A stretch of 55,520 nucleotides of DNA from Candidatus Omnitrophota bacterium (GTDB lineage Bacteria; Omnitrophota; Omnitrophia; Omnitrophales; Omnitrophaceae), in assembly GCA_029561555.1 (NCBI GenBank), contig JAKQXH010000038.1:1-55520 (forward strand), in the 5' to 3' direction. Under the pieces are notes generated by a model. The model saw only the letters and a program-made list of their open reading frames with translations, made no database searches and had not been told where the DNA came from. Positions within the stretch are counted from its first letter, which is position 1. Each line of letters starts with the position of its first letter. The position numbers were made by a program, and so were the translations under genes. Positions 16,198 to 24,131 of the stretch are shown piece by piece.

Positions 16198-16893
16198 TCA
16201 CTTCTCGAATTCGAGATAATACAGCGGCCTTCCCCCCGCTTCATATTTCGCTTCGTAATTGGTCTTCTCCCCTTCGAACAAGCGTTCGTTCCGGCTCTCG
16301 CGGACCCCCGCCCATTTCAACCCGGAAAGAGAATGTTCTTGTTTCATCACCTCAAAGTAATCCCGGTCGTCCGTGGCAATTTCAAGAAGACCGCCGGGGC
16401 AAAGGCAGTCATAAAAGAGCCTTAAAGATTCCTTCCGGATCAACCGCCGTTTCCAGTGCCGCTTCTTGGGCCAGGGGTCCGGGAAATAAACATGAAAAAC
16501 GGAAACCCTCCCGCGCGGGAAATAATCCCTCAGCAATTCAAAGGCTTCGGCCTTGATGAACCGCAGATTCCCGATCTTTCTTTTTTCTCCCCTCCCCCTC
16601 CCGATCCCGAGCCACTTTCCCGCGTAATCGACCCCGATAAAATGGATCCCGGGGTTTTTCACCGCGCGATCGATGATAAAGCGCGACTTTCCGCACCCGA
16701 TCTCGACTTCTACCGGTGCCTCATTCCCGAAAATTTCCGGAAACGAAATAACCCGGCTCGGAGGCAAGGGAGACTCCTGCGAAAAAGCAAACAAACTGAA
16801 TGTCTTCGCCGGCCGGAACAACCGGGAGGCAGAAAGCGGCAAAAGGTCTTCCGCTGCTTCTCCGCTATGGGCTTCGTTGTTTTCGGAATACAT
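16198..16893 (-). CDS. trmB: tRNA (guanine-N7-)-methyltransferase
   Basis: 231 residues. SAM motif I is VEVEIGCGKSRF (61-72); the acidic end of strand two is in IGVDY; the TrmB signature YFPDPWPKKRHWKRR spans 136-150; TDDRDYF (174-180) and TNYEAKY (211-217) are the late motifs. It methylates G46 of tRNA. The first 60 residues are longer than in the E. coli type and are only weakly conserved. It follows the deoxyhypusine synthase homologue by 59 nt on the same strand. Confidence 0.93.
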   Translation of the reverse strand: MYSENNEAHSGEAAEDLLPLSASRLFRPAKTFSLFAFSQESPLPPSRVISFPEIFGNEAPVEVEIGCGKSRFIIDRAVKNPGIHFIGVDYAGKWLGIGRGRGEKRKIGNLRFIKAEAFELLRDYFPRGRVSVFHVYFPDPWPKKRHWKRRLIRKESLRLFYDCLCPGGLLEIATDDRDYFEVMKQEHSLSGLKWAGVRESRNERLFEGEKTNYEAKYEAGGRPLYYLEFEK

Positions 16894-16952
16894 TAAAAAT
16901 ATTTCGTTCGTTTCAGGTTTTCGCTTGTTCCGGAGAAAAACCGGCTGTCGTT

Positions 16953-17951
16953 TTATAATCCCAGCACATAGGCAAAGATCAGAGGGGCGACAATCGTTGC
17001 GTCCGATTCAATGATAAACCGGGGAGTGTCCGCCCCGAGTTTCTCCCAGGTGATTTTCTCATTGGGGACCGCTCCGCTGTATGACCCGTACGAAGTCGTG
17101 CTGTCGGAGATTTGGCAGAAATACCCCCAAAGCCTGCAGTCCTCCTCCAAATCCTGCCGAATCATCGGCACCACGCAAATCGGTAAATCCCCGGCAATCC
17201 CTCCCCCGATCTGAAAAAAACCGATCGGATTCGCCTTGCTGTTTGCCCGGTACCAATCCACCAAAAACGCCATCTGCTGAAGCCCGGACTTCACGACGTC
17301 AAAACGGCCGATATTCTTCTTCAGGACATTCGCGACGAAAATATTGCCCAGCGTGGAATCTTCCCATCCGGGGGTAAAAATGGGGAGATTCTTTTCGGAA
17401 GCCGCAACGACCCAGGAATTCCGGGGATCCGTCTGATAAAAACTCTTCAGGCTTCCTCTCCGGATCAGAGAGTACATGTATTCATACGGGAAATAGCTCT
17501 TCCCCTCCCGGTCAGCCTTCTGCCAGAACTTAAGAACCGCCCGTTCAATCCTCCTCATCGCCTCTTCCTCCGGAATGCAGGTGTCCGTCACGCGGTTCAT
17601 CCCCCGTTCCCGGAGCGCCGACTCATCGTCGGGAGTCAGCTGGCGGTAATGCGGCACTCTTTCGTAATAATCATGCGCGACGAGGTTGAAGATATCCTCC
17701 TCCAGATTTGCCCCGGTCGAGCAAATCGCGTGAACCTTGTCCCGGCGGATCAATTCGGCCAAAGTAATTCCCAATTCCGCCGTACTCATGGCTCCGGCAA
17801 GGGTTACCAGCATTTTCCCTCCCTTTTCAAGATGGGCAAGGTATGCCTCCGCCGCATCCACCAGAACCGCCGAATTGAAATGCAGGAAATTTCTCTTGAT
17901 GAAATTCCGGACCGGCATGGTCTTATTCTTAGGTGTCCGTTTTGTTTTCAT
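16953..17951 (-). CDS. Deoxyhypusine synthase family protein (probable polyamine enzyme)
   Basis: 332 residues. The NAD-binding features of the family are visible: LAGAMSTAELG near 51-61, CSTGANLEEDIFN (77-89), FTPGWEDSTLGN (192-203) and FFQIGGG. The catalytic lysine of deoxyhypusine synthase corresponds to Lys304 in EKITWEK, and it is present. Bacteria lack eIF5A, so such homologues are thought to make homospermidine or related polyamines by NAD-dependent aminobutyl transfer; this is family knowledge, not shown here. No other polyamine gene lies in the window. The promoter is at 17977-18005 and AAGGAAGG precedes the ATG. trmB follows. Confidence 0.85.
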   Translation of the reverse strand: MKTKRTPKNKTMPVRNFIKRNFLHFNSAVLVDAAEAYLAHLEKGGKMLVTLAGAMSTAELGITLAELIRRDKVHAICSTGANLEEDIFNLVAHDYYERVPHYRQLTPDDESALRERGMNRVTDTCIPEEEAMRRIERAVLKFWQKADREGKSYFPYEYMYSLIRRGSLKSFYQTDPRNSWVVAASEKNLPIFTPGWEDSTLGNIFVANVLKKNIGRFDVVKSGLQQMAFLVDWYRANSKANPIGFFQIGGGIAGDLPICVVPMIRQDLEEDCRLWGYFCQISDSTTSYGSYSGAVPNEKITWEKLGADTPRFIIESDATIVAPLIFAYVLGL

Positions 17952-17976
17952 TGATCATCAACCTTCCTTAAGGGAG

Positions 17977-18005
17977 ATTTTCTCAAAGTTCTCCGCCCGA
18001 GTCAA
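17977..18005 (-). promoter_or_regulatory. Sigma-70 promoter for the deoxyhypusine-synthase homologue
   Basis: Minus strand: TTGACT (18000-18005), 17-bp spacer, GAAAAT (17977-17982). The start codon lies about 26 nt past the -10 box. Confidence 0.55.
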
Positions 18006-18079
18006 TACACACCCTCACGGCCGTTCCGCCCTGCCGGGCAATCCTTCCCTGACCGCTCCGGGCGAATGCCAAAAACGGA

Positions 18080-18108
18080 TTGACAAGGCCTTCCGATTCA
18101 AATAATCT
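18080..18108 (+). promoter_or_regulatory. Sigma-70 promoter for the small secreted protein
   Basis: Consensus TTGACA (18080-18085), 17-bp spacer, TAATCT (18103-18108). The gene starts at 18190 behind AGGAGG, leaving a leader of about 75 nt. Confidence 0.6.
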
Positions 18109-18189
18109 TTAGCCTGAGAAACGAATTCAAATGCCTATTCGCAGCAATAAAAAAGGTCTATTGGACATTCCAAAAGGAGGTTCCCAATC

Positions 18190-18603
18190 ATGAAAAAGTC
18201 AGTTTTGATCTCAATTTTTCTCCTCTCAGTTTTTCCGTTACTGCTCTCGGCAAACATTTCCTTCGCGCAAACGGAAGAATCCCTGGCCCCGGCAACCGAG
18301 GCCGCGCAGCCGGCCCAAGCCCCGGAAGAAACCGATTATTCTTTCGGCACCGTCAAGCAGGTTTCTCCGACCGAAATCACCGTCAGCGAATACGATTACG
18401 AAACGGATAACGACGTCGATGTCGTGTACGCGTTGGATCCCAAGCTCGAATTGAAAAACGTGGATTCAACCGACAAAATTGCGGCCGGTGACAGCGTCGA
18501 CATTACCTTTGTGATGCGAGACGGCAAAAAAGTCATCACCCTGCTGAGCGTCGAGAAGTTTACGGAAGAAGAACCCCTCCCGGCGGAAAAAACGACCGAA
18601 TAA
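18190..18603 (+). CDS. Small secreted protein with an OB-like domain
   Basis: 137 residues. A signal peptide (KK, then ISIFLLSVFPLLLSA, with cleavage likely after SFA at 26) is followed by an Ala/Pro/Glu-rich linker (about 27-50) and a compact beta-rich domain from FGTVKQVSPTEITV to KVITLLSVEK. This looks like the small beta-barrel domains of DUF5666-type secreted proteins: strand, turn, hydrophobic strand, then a charged loop. The C-terminus is again acidic and Pro-rich. A similar short domain is encoded at 20058-20360. An AGGAGG ribosome site precedes the ATG. The role is unknown; extracytoplasmic location is likely. Confidence 0.7.
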   Translation: MKKSVLISIFLLSVFPLLLSANISFAQTEESLAPATEAAQPAQAPEETDYSFGTVKQVSPTEITVSEYDYETDNDVDVVYALDPKLELKNVDSTDKIAAGDSVDITFVMRDGKKVITLLSVEKFTEEEPLPAEKTTE

Positions 18604-18606
18604 ATC

Positions 18607-18629
18607 CGAAACCCGGGATCCGGATTTCG
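18607..18629. terminator. Hairpin after the small secreted protein gene
   Basis: CGAAACCCGG and CCGGATTTCG form a stem with one mismatch around a GAT loop, directly after the stop codon. There is no U-tract, so the termination role is tentative. Confidence 0.35.
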
Positions 18630-18663
18630 AAACGTCAGTCTCCCGCAGCCGAGCGGGATGCAA

Positions 18664-19995
18664 TCAGTCTTCGTCTCCCGCCGTCAGGGGTTTAATGCCG
18701 AACGCGCTGAAAAAAAGCTGAAAATTCGAGACGCGACGAACGGAAGCGCGTATTTCCTGAAATCGCCCCGACAGCAGAAAATGCGCGAAAAACCGTAACA
18801 CTCCGGAAATCAGGAAAAGCGTCAGGATCCGGTATCCCAGCAGCGGAGGAAGTTTTTCCGCCAGGATTCCTCCGAGAAACGCGCCGAAAAAGACCGCGAA
18901 TCCGTTGATCAATCCGAAATACCCGAGGCAGCGGACCCTTTTGGGCGGGCTGACCGCATCAAAAATGTAATTGGTCACGCAAAGGTTGAACCCTCCCCAG
19001 ACAAATCCCGAAAAAATCTCCACCCCGAACAGGTAAACCGGATTTTTTGAAATCAGCCAAAGCAAGGGAATCAGGGGGATGAGAAAACTCATGGTTTTCA
19101 AAATCCTGGCATTACCGACAAGATCCGCATGACGTCCCCAAATCGGATAAACGATCAGCGTCGTTCCCGTCCCCGCCAGGATGATCGCCATATACTGCAG
19201 ATAGCTGAAATGAAGATCCCTGAGCATGTAAACGCTGAAGTACGGTGCCGAAATATGCGTGGCAAAAATGACCCCCGCGACATATAGCGTGTATCGCACG
19301 AAATTACTTTCCCGAAAGCGGCCGATAAATTCCAGGAAACCGAAATCCCCTTCCCGGGAAGCGCAAGAAGAGACATCCGCCATTTTTGAAAGGAGGCGCG
19401 CCGAAACCGCCCGGGAGAAAGAAGCCAAAATGAAAAGCAGAACGTACCCGAAAGTTTGCGAAATCTCTTTCATGCAGGAAAGGAGCACCCCCGCGATCCC
19501 GATCCCCGCGATTCCCGCAATCCCCACGATGGAAGATCTCCATCCGAAATAATTTCCCCTCTGCTCCGGGGGAAGATAATCACTGACCAGACTGTTCCAT
19601 ACGGTCCCGATCAAATGACCCATCATCCGGAACACGGTCAGCAGAAAAATCAGGGCATAGACCTTTGAATCCGGCCCCGACCGCAGCGCCAAAGTCGCGG
19701 CCAGGAACAAAACCGCCGCCTGCGTAATCGCCCCGATCAGAACGAACCGGAGCCGGCTTCCCGAGACGGCTACGGCCCGCACGGCGAAAAGCTGCGTAAT
19801 CGAACCGAACAAATTGGGAACCGAAATCAGAAATCCGATCTGAGGAGTGGAAGCCCCGAGAAACAGCGCGTAGGGAATCATGTAATAATCGACGATCCCC
19901 GCCATGATCGCGGCGGGGATTCCCTCTTTCCAGGAAATCGAAAGACTTCGCCGGATATTTTCCGGCAAAGCGCTGTCTCGAAGAATCCTTCTCAT
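18664..19995 (-). CDS. Major facilitator superfamily transporter
   Basis: 443 residues with about 12 membrane segments in two halves separated by a charged loop near 210-230. The segment SDYLPPEQRGNYFGWRSS in the first half, with its R-G-x-x-x-G-x-R pattern, resembles the loop 4-5 region of MFS permeases of unknown cargo, and a second copy, DAVSPPKRVRCLGYFG, is in the second half. No substrate can be inferred. It lies between two genes for small secreted proteins with similar domains: one divergent pair member at 18190 and one upstream on the same strand 62 nt away. Confidence 0.85.
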   Translation of the reverse strand: MRRILRDSALPENIRRSLSISWKEGIPAAIMAGIVDYYMIPYALFLGASTPQIGFLISVPNLFGSITQLFAVRAVAVSGSRLRFVLIGAITQAAVLFLAATLALRSGPDSKVYALIFLLTVFRMMGHLIGTVWNSLVSDYLPPEQRGNYFGWRSSIVGIAGIAGIGIAGVLLSCMKEISQTFGYVLLFILASFSRAVSARLLSKMADVSSCASREGDFGFLEFIGRFRESNFVRYTLYVAGVIFATHISAPYFSVYMLRDLHFSYLQYMAIILAGTGTTLIVYPIWGRHADLVGNARILKTMSFLIPLIPLLWLISKNPVYLFGVEIFSGFVWGGFNLCVTNYIFDAVSPPKRVRCLGYFGLINGFAVFFGAFLGGILAEKLPPLLGYRILTLFLISGVLRFFAHFLLSGRFQEIRASVRRVSNFQLFFSAFGIKPLTAGDED

Positions 19996-20057
19996 GCCCC
20001 AAAATTCCCCCGAAGGAGATCCCCCCGGTCCCGAATTTTTCTTTCAAATCAAAAGGT

Positions 20058-20360
20058 TCAAGCTTTCTTTACCAAGACGGCTTTCCAGACGCCGGGTTCC
20101 TTGTCCTGTTCCGCTTCAACCCAAACCTGGTCATCCGGGGCCAACTCCGCCAGCGCCGCCACCCCGTAATAGGAAGTCTCCGGTTGAGCGGTCATTCGGA
20201 TTTCCTCGTCGGCGCCCGTGATCGGATTCGTCCGTTTGACGGTCAGAACATTCTCTGCCACAGAAATCACCCTGCCGCTGACTAATTTAGCCCATCCGGC
20301 ACTCTGGTTGAGCCCGATAACCATCAGCAGCACGGCTCCGATTATCAGATTTCTCTTCAT
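20058..20360 (-). CDS. Small secreted protein with an OB-like domain
   Basis: 100 residues. MKRNLIIGAVLLMVIGLNQS is a signal peptide with cleavage likely after GWA (about 23). The mature part, from SGRVISVAENVLTV to VWKAVLVKKA, has the same order of short strands as the protein at 18190 (GTVKQVSPTEITV to VITLLSVEK): a short strand, a hydrophobic strand, a variable loop, and a DQVWVEAEQ segment near the end. The start at 20360 was chosen for AAGGAG just upstream; an in-frame GTG at 20378 is less likely. The gene has its own promoter at 20385-20413. Confidence 0.7.
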   Translation of the reverse strand: MKRNLIIGAVLLMVIGLNQSAGWAKLVSGRVISVAENVLTVKRTNPITGADEEIRMTAQPETSYYGVAALAELAPDDQVWVEAEQDKEPGVWKAVLVKKA

Positions 20361-20384
20361 ATCTTTCTCCTTTTTCACAAGCGA

Positions 20385-20413
20385 ATTCTATGTCAAACAC
20401 TTCGCAAAATCAA
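20385..20413 (-). promoter_or_regulatory. Sigma-70 promoter for the small secreted protein
   Basis: Minus strand: TTGATT (20408-20413), 17-bp spacer, TAGAAT (20385-20390). The start codon is 24 nt past the -10 box. Confidence 0.55.
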
Positions 20414-20452
20414 TGAGTCCCCCCCTTGGATTTCCTCCCAAGAACAGCCCCG

Positions 20453-20482
20453 AACCGTAAAAAGCGGAAAGAACGGTTTTTT
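20453..20482 (+). terminator. Intrinsic-terminator-like hairpin
   Basis: AACCGT (20453-20458) and ACGGTT (20473-20478) can pair, and T residues run on to 20482. It lies between the minus-strand gene and the plus-strand ligase gene. No plus-strand transcript that needs termination here is known, so it may instead be part of the leader of the ligase gene. Confidence 0.35.
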
Positions 20483-20572
20483 CTTAACTTGTTTCAATTA
20501 AATAAGTTAAGAAACTTAAGGCCCTGAAATTTTTCCTCCTGCTCTTAAAAATTTCCACTCAAGGGCTTTTTT
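20481..20572 (+). promoter_or_regulatory. Hairpin-rich leader of the amidoligase-like gene
   Basis: TTCTTAACTT (20481-20490) pairs with AAGTTAAGAA (20504-20513). AAATTTTT (20527-20534) pairs with AAAAATTT (20547-20554) and is enclosed by GCCCT (20521-20525) and AGGGC (20562-20566), directly followed by six T (20567-20572). The last element has the shape of an intrinsic terminator. CTCAA/TTGAG offers a competing stem around the same place. A TAGAAT box at 20576-20581 could give a second start after the hairpins. Confidence 0.4.
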
Positions 20573-20607
20573 GAGTAGAATACCCCCCTTTAAATTAAGG
20601 AACGGAA

Positions 20608-21717
20608 ATGTCCCCTAAAACGCATCAAACTCAATCCCGGAAGGTCATTTCGATGGGAATCGAACTGGAAACCTATTCCATCGCCCTTCCCGATTACCGA
20701 ATCTGCCGGGACCTTCAATTCCCCAAACGGGCCACGGTCGAGAAAGGGGAAAAATTCACCAAAGACGTCAGCGTCGGATCGGAATATAACAGTAAAGTAT
20801 TCAAAACAATCCGCGAGGCTTTTTTCCTTCTTAAAAGCAGCCTTCGAAAATACGGAGAATTCCCGGAGGACTCCGATGCGAACGAACGATACGTGATCTT
20901 TCCGGCGGGAGGATGGACGGACCGGTTCGCGGGATGCCACGTCCACCTGGCGACCGGGACCTCTTCCTTCAAATACGAAGACGCAAAAAAACTCTCGGCC
21001 TATTTGCATGATCATATTCCGTTCCTGATCGTACTGGGAAATAACTCGCCCGTCTGGCGGGAAAAGCTGACTCCTTACGCCTCAACCCGCCTGCTCCGGG
21101 GATCGGAGACCTACTGTCGCGTCATCAAACGCGCGACGCTCTACAAACATCACTACCGGGAAATCACCTACAATCAGGGAGGGAAAAAGAAGCCTCCGAC
21201 ACTGGAAGTCCGCGTCTGCGACAGTTCCATCCCGGAATACGTCGCCGCCATTCTGACGGTATGCCTGGCGGTCGCCATCCGGTGGCAGAAACGCCGGTCC
21301 CCTCTGAATCAGTCGACTCACGAAAATTTCCTGAAAGCCAGAAATTCGGCCTTCAAAATGGGGACCAAAGCAAAACTGGCGTGGACGAACCATTGGTTGT
21401 CCGTCCCCGATTATACGGACCTGTTCTTCCGGAAATACAAAGAAGAGCTCGATCAAATGGATATCCCGGAGGAAGTGTTGTCCGTTTTCAAATATCTGAA
21501 AAAGGGCTGGGACCAATCCGAAGTCATCCGGAAAGCCGTCGAACGCTGCCAAAGGAAACATTTCCCGACCTGGCAGCGCCAATTTGCGAAAAAATATTCG
21601 CTGGCCATCGAAGAACTGCTGGACGGAAATTCCTACCGCCAGTTCGCCCACCGTCTCGGCGTCAAACTGCCCAGCATCGAAAGGACATGGCTCGGCAAGA
21701 AGGATTCGCGCTGGTAG
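20608..21717 (+). CDS. Amidoligase / GCS2-like carboxylate-amine ligase
   Basis: 369 residues. The pattern fits the glutamine synthetase-fold ligases (amidoligase and gamma-glutamylcysteine synthetase-like families): SMGIELETYSI (15-25) with metal-binding Glu residues, SVGSEYNS, the AGCHVHLATG-like FAGCHVHLATG, NNSPVWREKLTPYASTRL, and TLEVRVCDSSIPEY. Such enzymes join a carboxylate to an amine using ATP. The C-terminal third (from about 240) is basic and has no recognised motif. AAGGA lies before the ATG. No partner for peptide tailoring lies nearby, so the substrate is open. It converges on the glycosyltransferase gene with a 27-bp gap. Confidence 0.65.
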   Translation: MSPKTHQTQSRKVISMGIELETYSIALPDYRICRDLQFPKRATVEKGEKFTKDVSVGSEYNSKVFKTIREAFFLLKSSLRKYGEFPEDSDANERYVIFPAGGWTDRFAGCHVHLATGTSSFKYEDAKKLSAYLHDHIPFLIVLGNNSPVWREKLTPYASTRLLRGSETYCRVIKRATLYKHHYREITYNQGGKKKPPTLEVRVCDSSIPEYVAAILTVCLAVAIRWQKRRSPLNQSTHENFLKARNSAFKMGTKAKLAWTNHWLSVPDYTDLFFRKYKEELDQMDIPEEVLSVFKYLKKGWDQSEVIRKAVERCQRKHFPTWQRQFAKKYSLAIEELLDGNSYRQFAHRLGVKLPSIERTWLGKKDSRW

Positions 21718-21744
21718 CCGGCCGGAGAGGAAGAAGCGGTCAGG

Positions 21745-23202
21745 TCATCCCGCTTTTCCGGGGTTGAGCCGGAAAAGGGAGTGAAACGCCACGTAGAAAA
21801 ATCCGACACCCATGATGGTCATGAAAGGAACCGCGCCGAAAAGATGCTCCTTGAAAGCGTAGACGATCGTGACGGTGATGTAACAGCCCATCAATAGCTC
21901 TCCGATCACCATGGGGTCCCGGAAACGCCGGGAAAACCTAGGGATGCCGCTGCCGCCCGGAAAGTTCTTACCGTGTTTGGGAGTCCGGATAAACGGTGTT
22001 TTCTTTTTCCAAATCACTTCCCAAATCGCCTTCAAATGCACGAAAGACAATCCCGCGATAGCGCCCATGAAGAAAGGAAGGTAGCCGATCCGGAAAATCC
22101 AGTCGCGATACAGTCTTTTCTGCACGACGACGAAATAAAGCGCGACCGACCCCAATCCGATCACAAAAAGCGGCAGGTCCAGCATCAGCGAGCGCCGCCA
22201 GTCATAGCTCAAATGCATGCAAATGGCGGGCAGCGTCGCGAGACTCAGAAAGACAACCAGGGCGTATCCGAGATTGTTGGTCAGATGAAAAGTCGCTTCG
22301 ATTTTTAATTTCAAAGGCAAACGCGCTTTCCAAATGGTCCACAGAAGTTTTCTCGCGACCTCAAGCGACCCCTTCGCCCATCGAAATTGCTGCGACTTGA
22401 AATCAAGCATCGTGCGGGGCAATTCCTGGGCGACTTCTTTTTCGGACAGGAAAATAAAACGCCATCCCTTCATCTGTGCGCGATAACTCAGATCCAGATC
22501 TTCCGAAAGCGTATCCGCATGCCAGCCGCCCGAATCGTCGATCGCCTTGCGCCGCCAAATCCCGGCGCTCCCGTTGAAATTGAAAAAGCGGCCCGTGGAA
22601 TAGCGGGCGACCTGATCGACGACAAAATGGCCGTCGATGAGCATCGACTGGAGGCGTGTCAGAAGGGAATCTCCCGCATTGTCATGACCCCATCGCATCT
22701 GGACCATTCCGATCGCGGGATCCGTAAAATAATGAATCATCCGGAGCAAAAAATCGGAAGGAGGAAGAAAGTCCGCGTCAAAAATAGCGACGTATTCGCC
22801 TTTGGCGGTCTTCAACCCTTCCGCTAAAGCCCCGGCCTTATAGCCCTTCCGGTCTTTCCGGCGGAGCAACTCCACGTCAATCCCCTTCAGCCGGAGTTCT
22901 TCGATCTTCCCGGAGGCAAGCTCTGTCGTTCCGTCGGTAGAATCGTCCAGGACCTGAATCTGAAAAAGATGGCGGGGATAATCCAAATTACCGACGGCAA
23001 CGAGCAAGCGTTCGATAACCGATTCTTCGTTATAAACCGGCAATTGCACCGTCACCGAAGGCAACGCGTCCCATTGGCCTTTGGGCCGGGGATCCGCCGA
23101 TCCCGCAAAAAGCGTCATAACGGCAAGAAGCAGCCGATGCAGTCCGTAGACGGCCGAGAAAATGAGGGCCGCGTAATACATGAAAAAAAACAACATTCGC
23201 AT
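21745..23202 (-). CDS. Membrane-bound processive family 2 glycosyltransferase
   Basis: 485 residues. One N-terminal membrane segment precedes a GT2 domain with VQLPVYNEE, DDSTDGT, FDADF and SEDLDLSYR, then the QxxRW motif (SQQFRWAKG), the D,D,D,QxxRW set of cellulose-synthase-like processive enzymes. At least four membrane segments follow from about 295. The enzyme should polymerise and thread a polysaccharide through the inner membrane, or elongate a glycolipid. AGAGGA precedes the ATG. It is the only clear glycosyltransferase in the window and lies away from the export operon at 27.5-35.5 kb. Its transcript has a long leader (see 23258-23376). Confidence 0.88.
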   Translation of the reverse strand: MRMLFFFMYYAALIFSAVYGLHRLLLAVMTLFAGSADPRPKGQWDALPSVTVQLPVYNEESVIERLLVAVGNLDYPRHLFQIQVLDDSTDGTTELASGKIEELRLKGIDVELLRRKDRKGYKAGALAEGLKTAKGEYVAIFDADFLPPSDFLLRMIHYFTDPAIGMVQMRWGHDNAGDSLLTRLQSMLIDGHFVVDQVARYSTGRFFNFNGSAGIWRRKAIDDSGGWHADTLSEDLDLSYRAQMKGWRFIFLSEKEVAQELPRTMLDFKSQQFRWAKGSLEVARKLLWTIWKARLPLKLKIEATFHLTNNLGYALVVFLSLATLPAICMHLSYDWRRSLMLDLPLFVIGLGSVALYFVVVQKRLYRDWIFRIGYLPFFMGAIAGLSFVHLKAIWEVIWKKKTPFIRTPKHGKNFPGGSGIPRFSRRFRDPMVIGELLMGCYITVTIVYAFKEHLFGAVPFMTIMGVGFFYVAFHSLFRLNPGKAG

Positions 23203-23257
23203 TTAAATTCCCGTCCTCTGCCTTATCGTTTCAATCGGTTCCCATCCGTTCGCTGAG

Positions 23258-23376
23258 AAAAAATCCCCCGCCCATTTCCCTTAATGCTTCCCGCGGAATC
23301 ACCGGAAGCAGAACCGCCTCCGGCCTTAGAGGCATGACAAGCTACAGCAAGACTTTTCCTCCCAATTAGTGGGGGT
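23258..23376 (-). promoter_or_regulatory. Structured leader RNA before the glycosyltransferase gene
   Basis: Reading the minus strand, the RNA would begin with CCCCC (23375-23371), which can pair with GGGGG (23269-23265) that is followed by six U (23263-23258). Inside are GCCTC/GAGGC and GCTTCC/GGAAGC hairpins. The arrangement of a 5' strand closing a domain that ends in a U-tract is that of an attenuator or riboswitch. No known riboswitch consensus was recognised. Confidence 0.4.
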
Positions 23377-23378
23377 GA

Positions 23379-23387
23379 ATTATAGCA
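23379..23387 (-). promoter_or_regulatory. Extended -10 promoter for the glycosyltransferase gene
   Basis: Minus strand TGCTATAAT: perfect TATAAT at 23379-23384 with the TGn extension at 23385-23387. The hexamer at -35 (TAGGCA) is poor, as is common with extended -10 promoters. Confidence 0.55.
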
Positions 23388-23585
23388 TAAGGGGTTTCTT
23401 TTGCCTAATTAAATAAAAAACCGAACTGCGGCGTCTCCTATCCTATTAAGAGCAGAAACGTTCGGCCGAATCTTCGGGGAATTTTTCAATTCGGCGCAAA
23501 GGCTTATCCTGAAGAAAATCCGTACCCGCAGAAAAACGATTTAGGGCCGCATTGACTTTTAAAGGCACGGCTCCCCTCGCGTTAT

Positions 23586-24095
23586 TTATCTTATTTTCTC
23601 GACACTGGCCGCATCCAGTTCCACCGAAACGGCCTGCTGAATATGGTCCAGCGAAACCACAAGACGGTACTTCCCTTTTTTATGGACCAAGAATCCTTCC
23701 ACCCCGCGAAACAATCCCTCTTTGACCGTGACCGCATCGCCTTCCTTCAGATACGGAAACGGATCCACTTCTATTTCCTCTTCCATAAAACGTCTCAACG
23801 CAAAAATCACTTTCTCCGGAACCGGTTCGGGAAACGGCCCGAAACCGATAAAACGCACGACCCCCTTTGTCTGTAAAACTTCTACCCGGTTGGCAAATGC
23901 CGTTCGAACAAACAGATAACCTTTAAAGAGAGGCTCTTCGATTCGCTTGACCCGATCCGACCACTGCCGCTGAATTTTCCGGAGAGGGAGAAAGGATTCC
24001 AATCCTTTCCTTTTGAGGAGTTCATCGACCAATTTTTCGTGGCGGCTTTTGGTGTAAAGCACATACCACGCTATGGCCTCCGGCGGATTGCTCAC
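23586..24095 (-). CDS. NusG paralogue (UpxY/RfaH/LoaP-like antiterminator)
   Basis: 169 residues. The NGN domain begins WYVLYTKSRHEKLVDELL and contains EEPLFKGYLFVRT and KGVVRFIGFG; the KOW domain follows (EGDAVTVKEGLFRGVEG). It is shorter and more divergent than housekeeping NusG, and it is not next to secE or ribosomal protein genes, so it is a specialised paralogue. Such proteins let RNA polymerase read through long polysaccharide operons. The GTG at 24095 is assumed; it has no clear ribosome site. The upstream HTH gene is 36 nt away and the pair shares a promoter. The leader before the glycosyltransferase is a candidate recruitment site. Confidence 0.88.
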   Translation of the reverse strand: MSNPPEAIAWYVLYTKSRHEKLVDELLKRKGLESFLPLRKIQRQWSDRVKRIEEPLFKGYLFVRTAFANRVEVLQTKGVVRFIGFGPFPEPVPEKVIFALRRFMEEEIEVDPFPYLKEGDAVTVKEGLFRGVEGFLVHKKGKYRLVVSLDHIQQAVSVELDAASVEKIR

Positions 24096-24131
24096 GTTTC
24101 AGAAAAAATAGATCCGATGAAACGATCCGCT

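Larger units (their letters stand above)
23203..23585. other. 383-bp intergenic region with promoter and structured leader
   Basis: No gene is supported. It holds the promoter and leader of the glycosyltransferase gene (23258-23387) and, further right, about 190 bp after the NusG-like gene in which nothing definite was seen. Confidence 0.6.
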
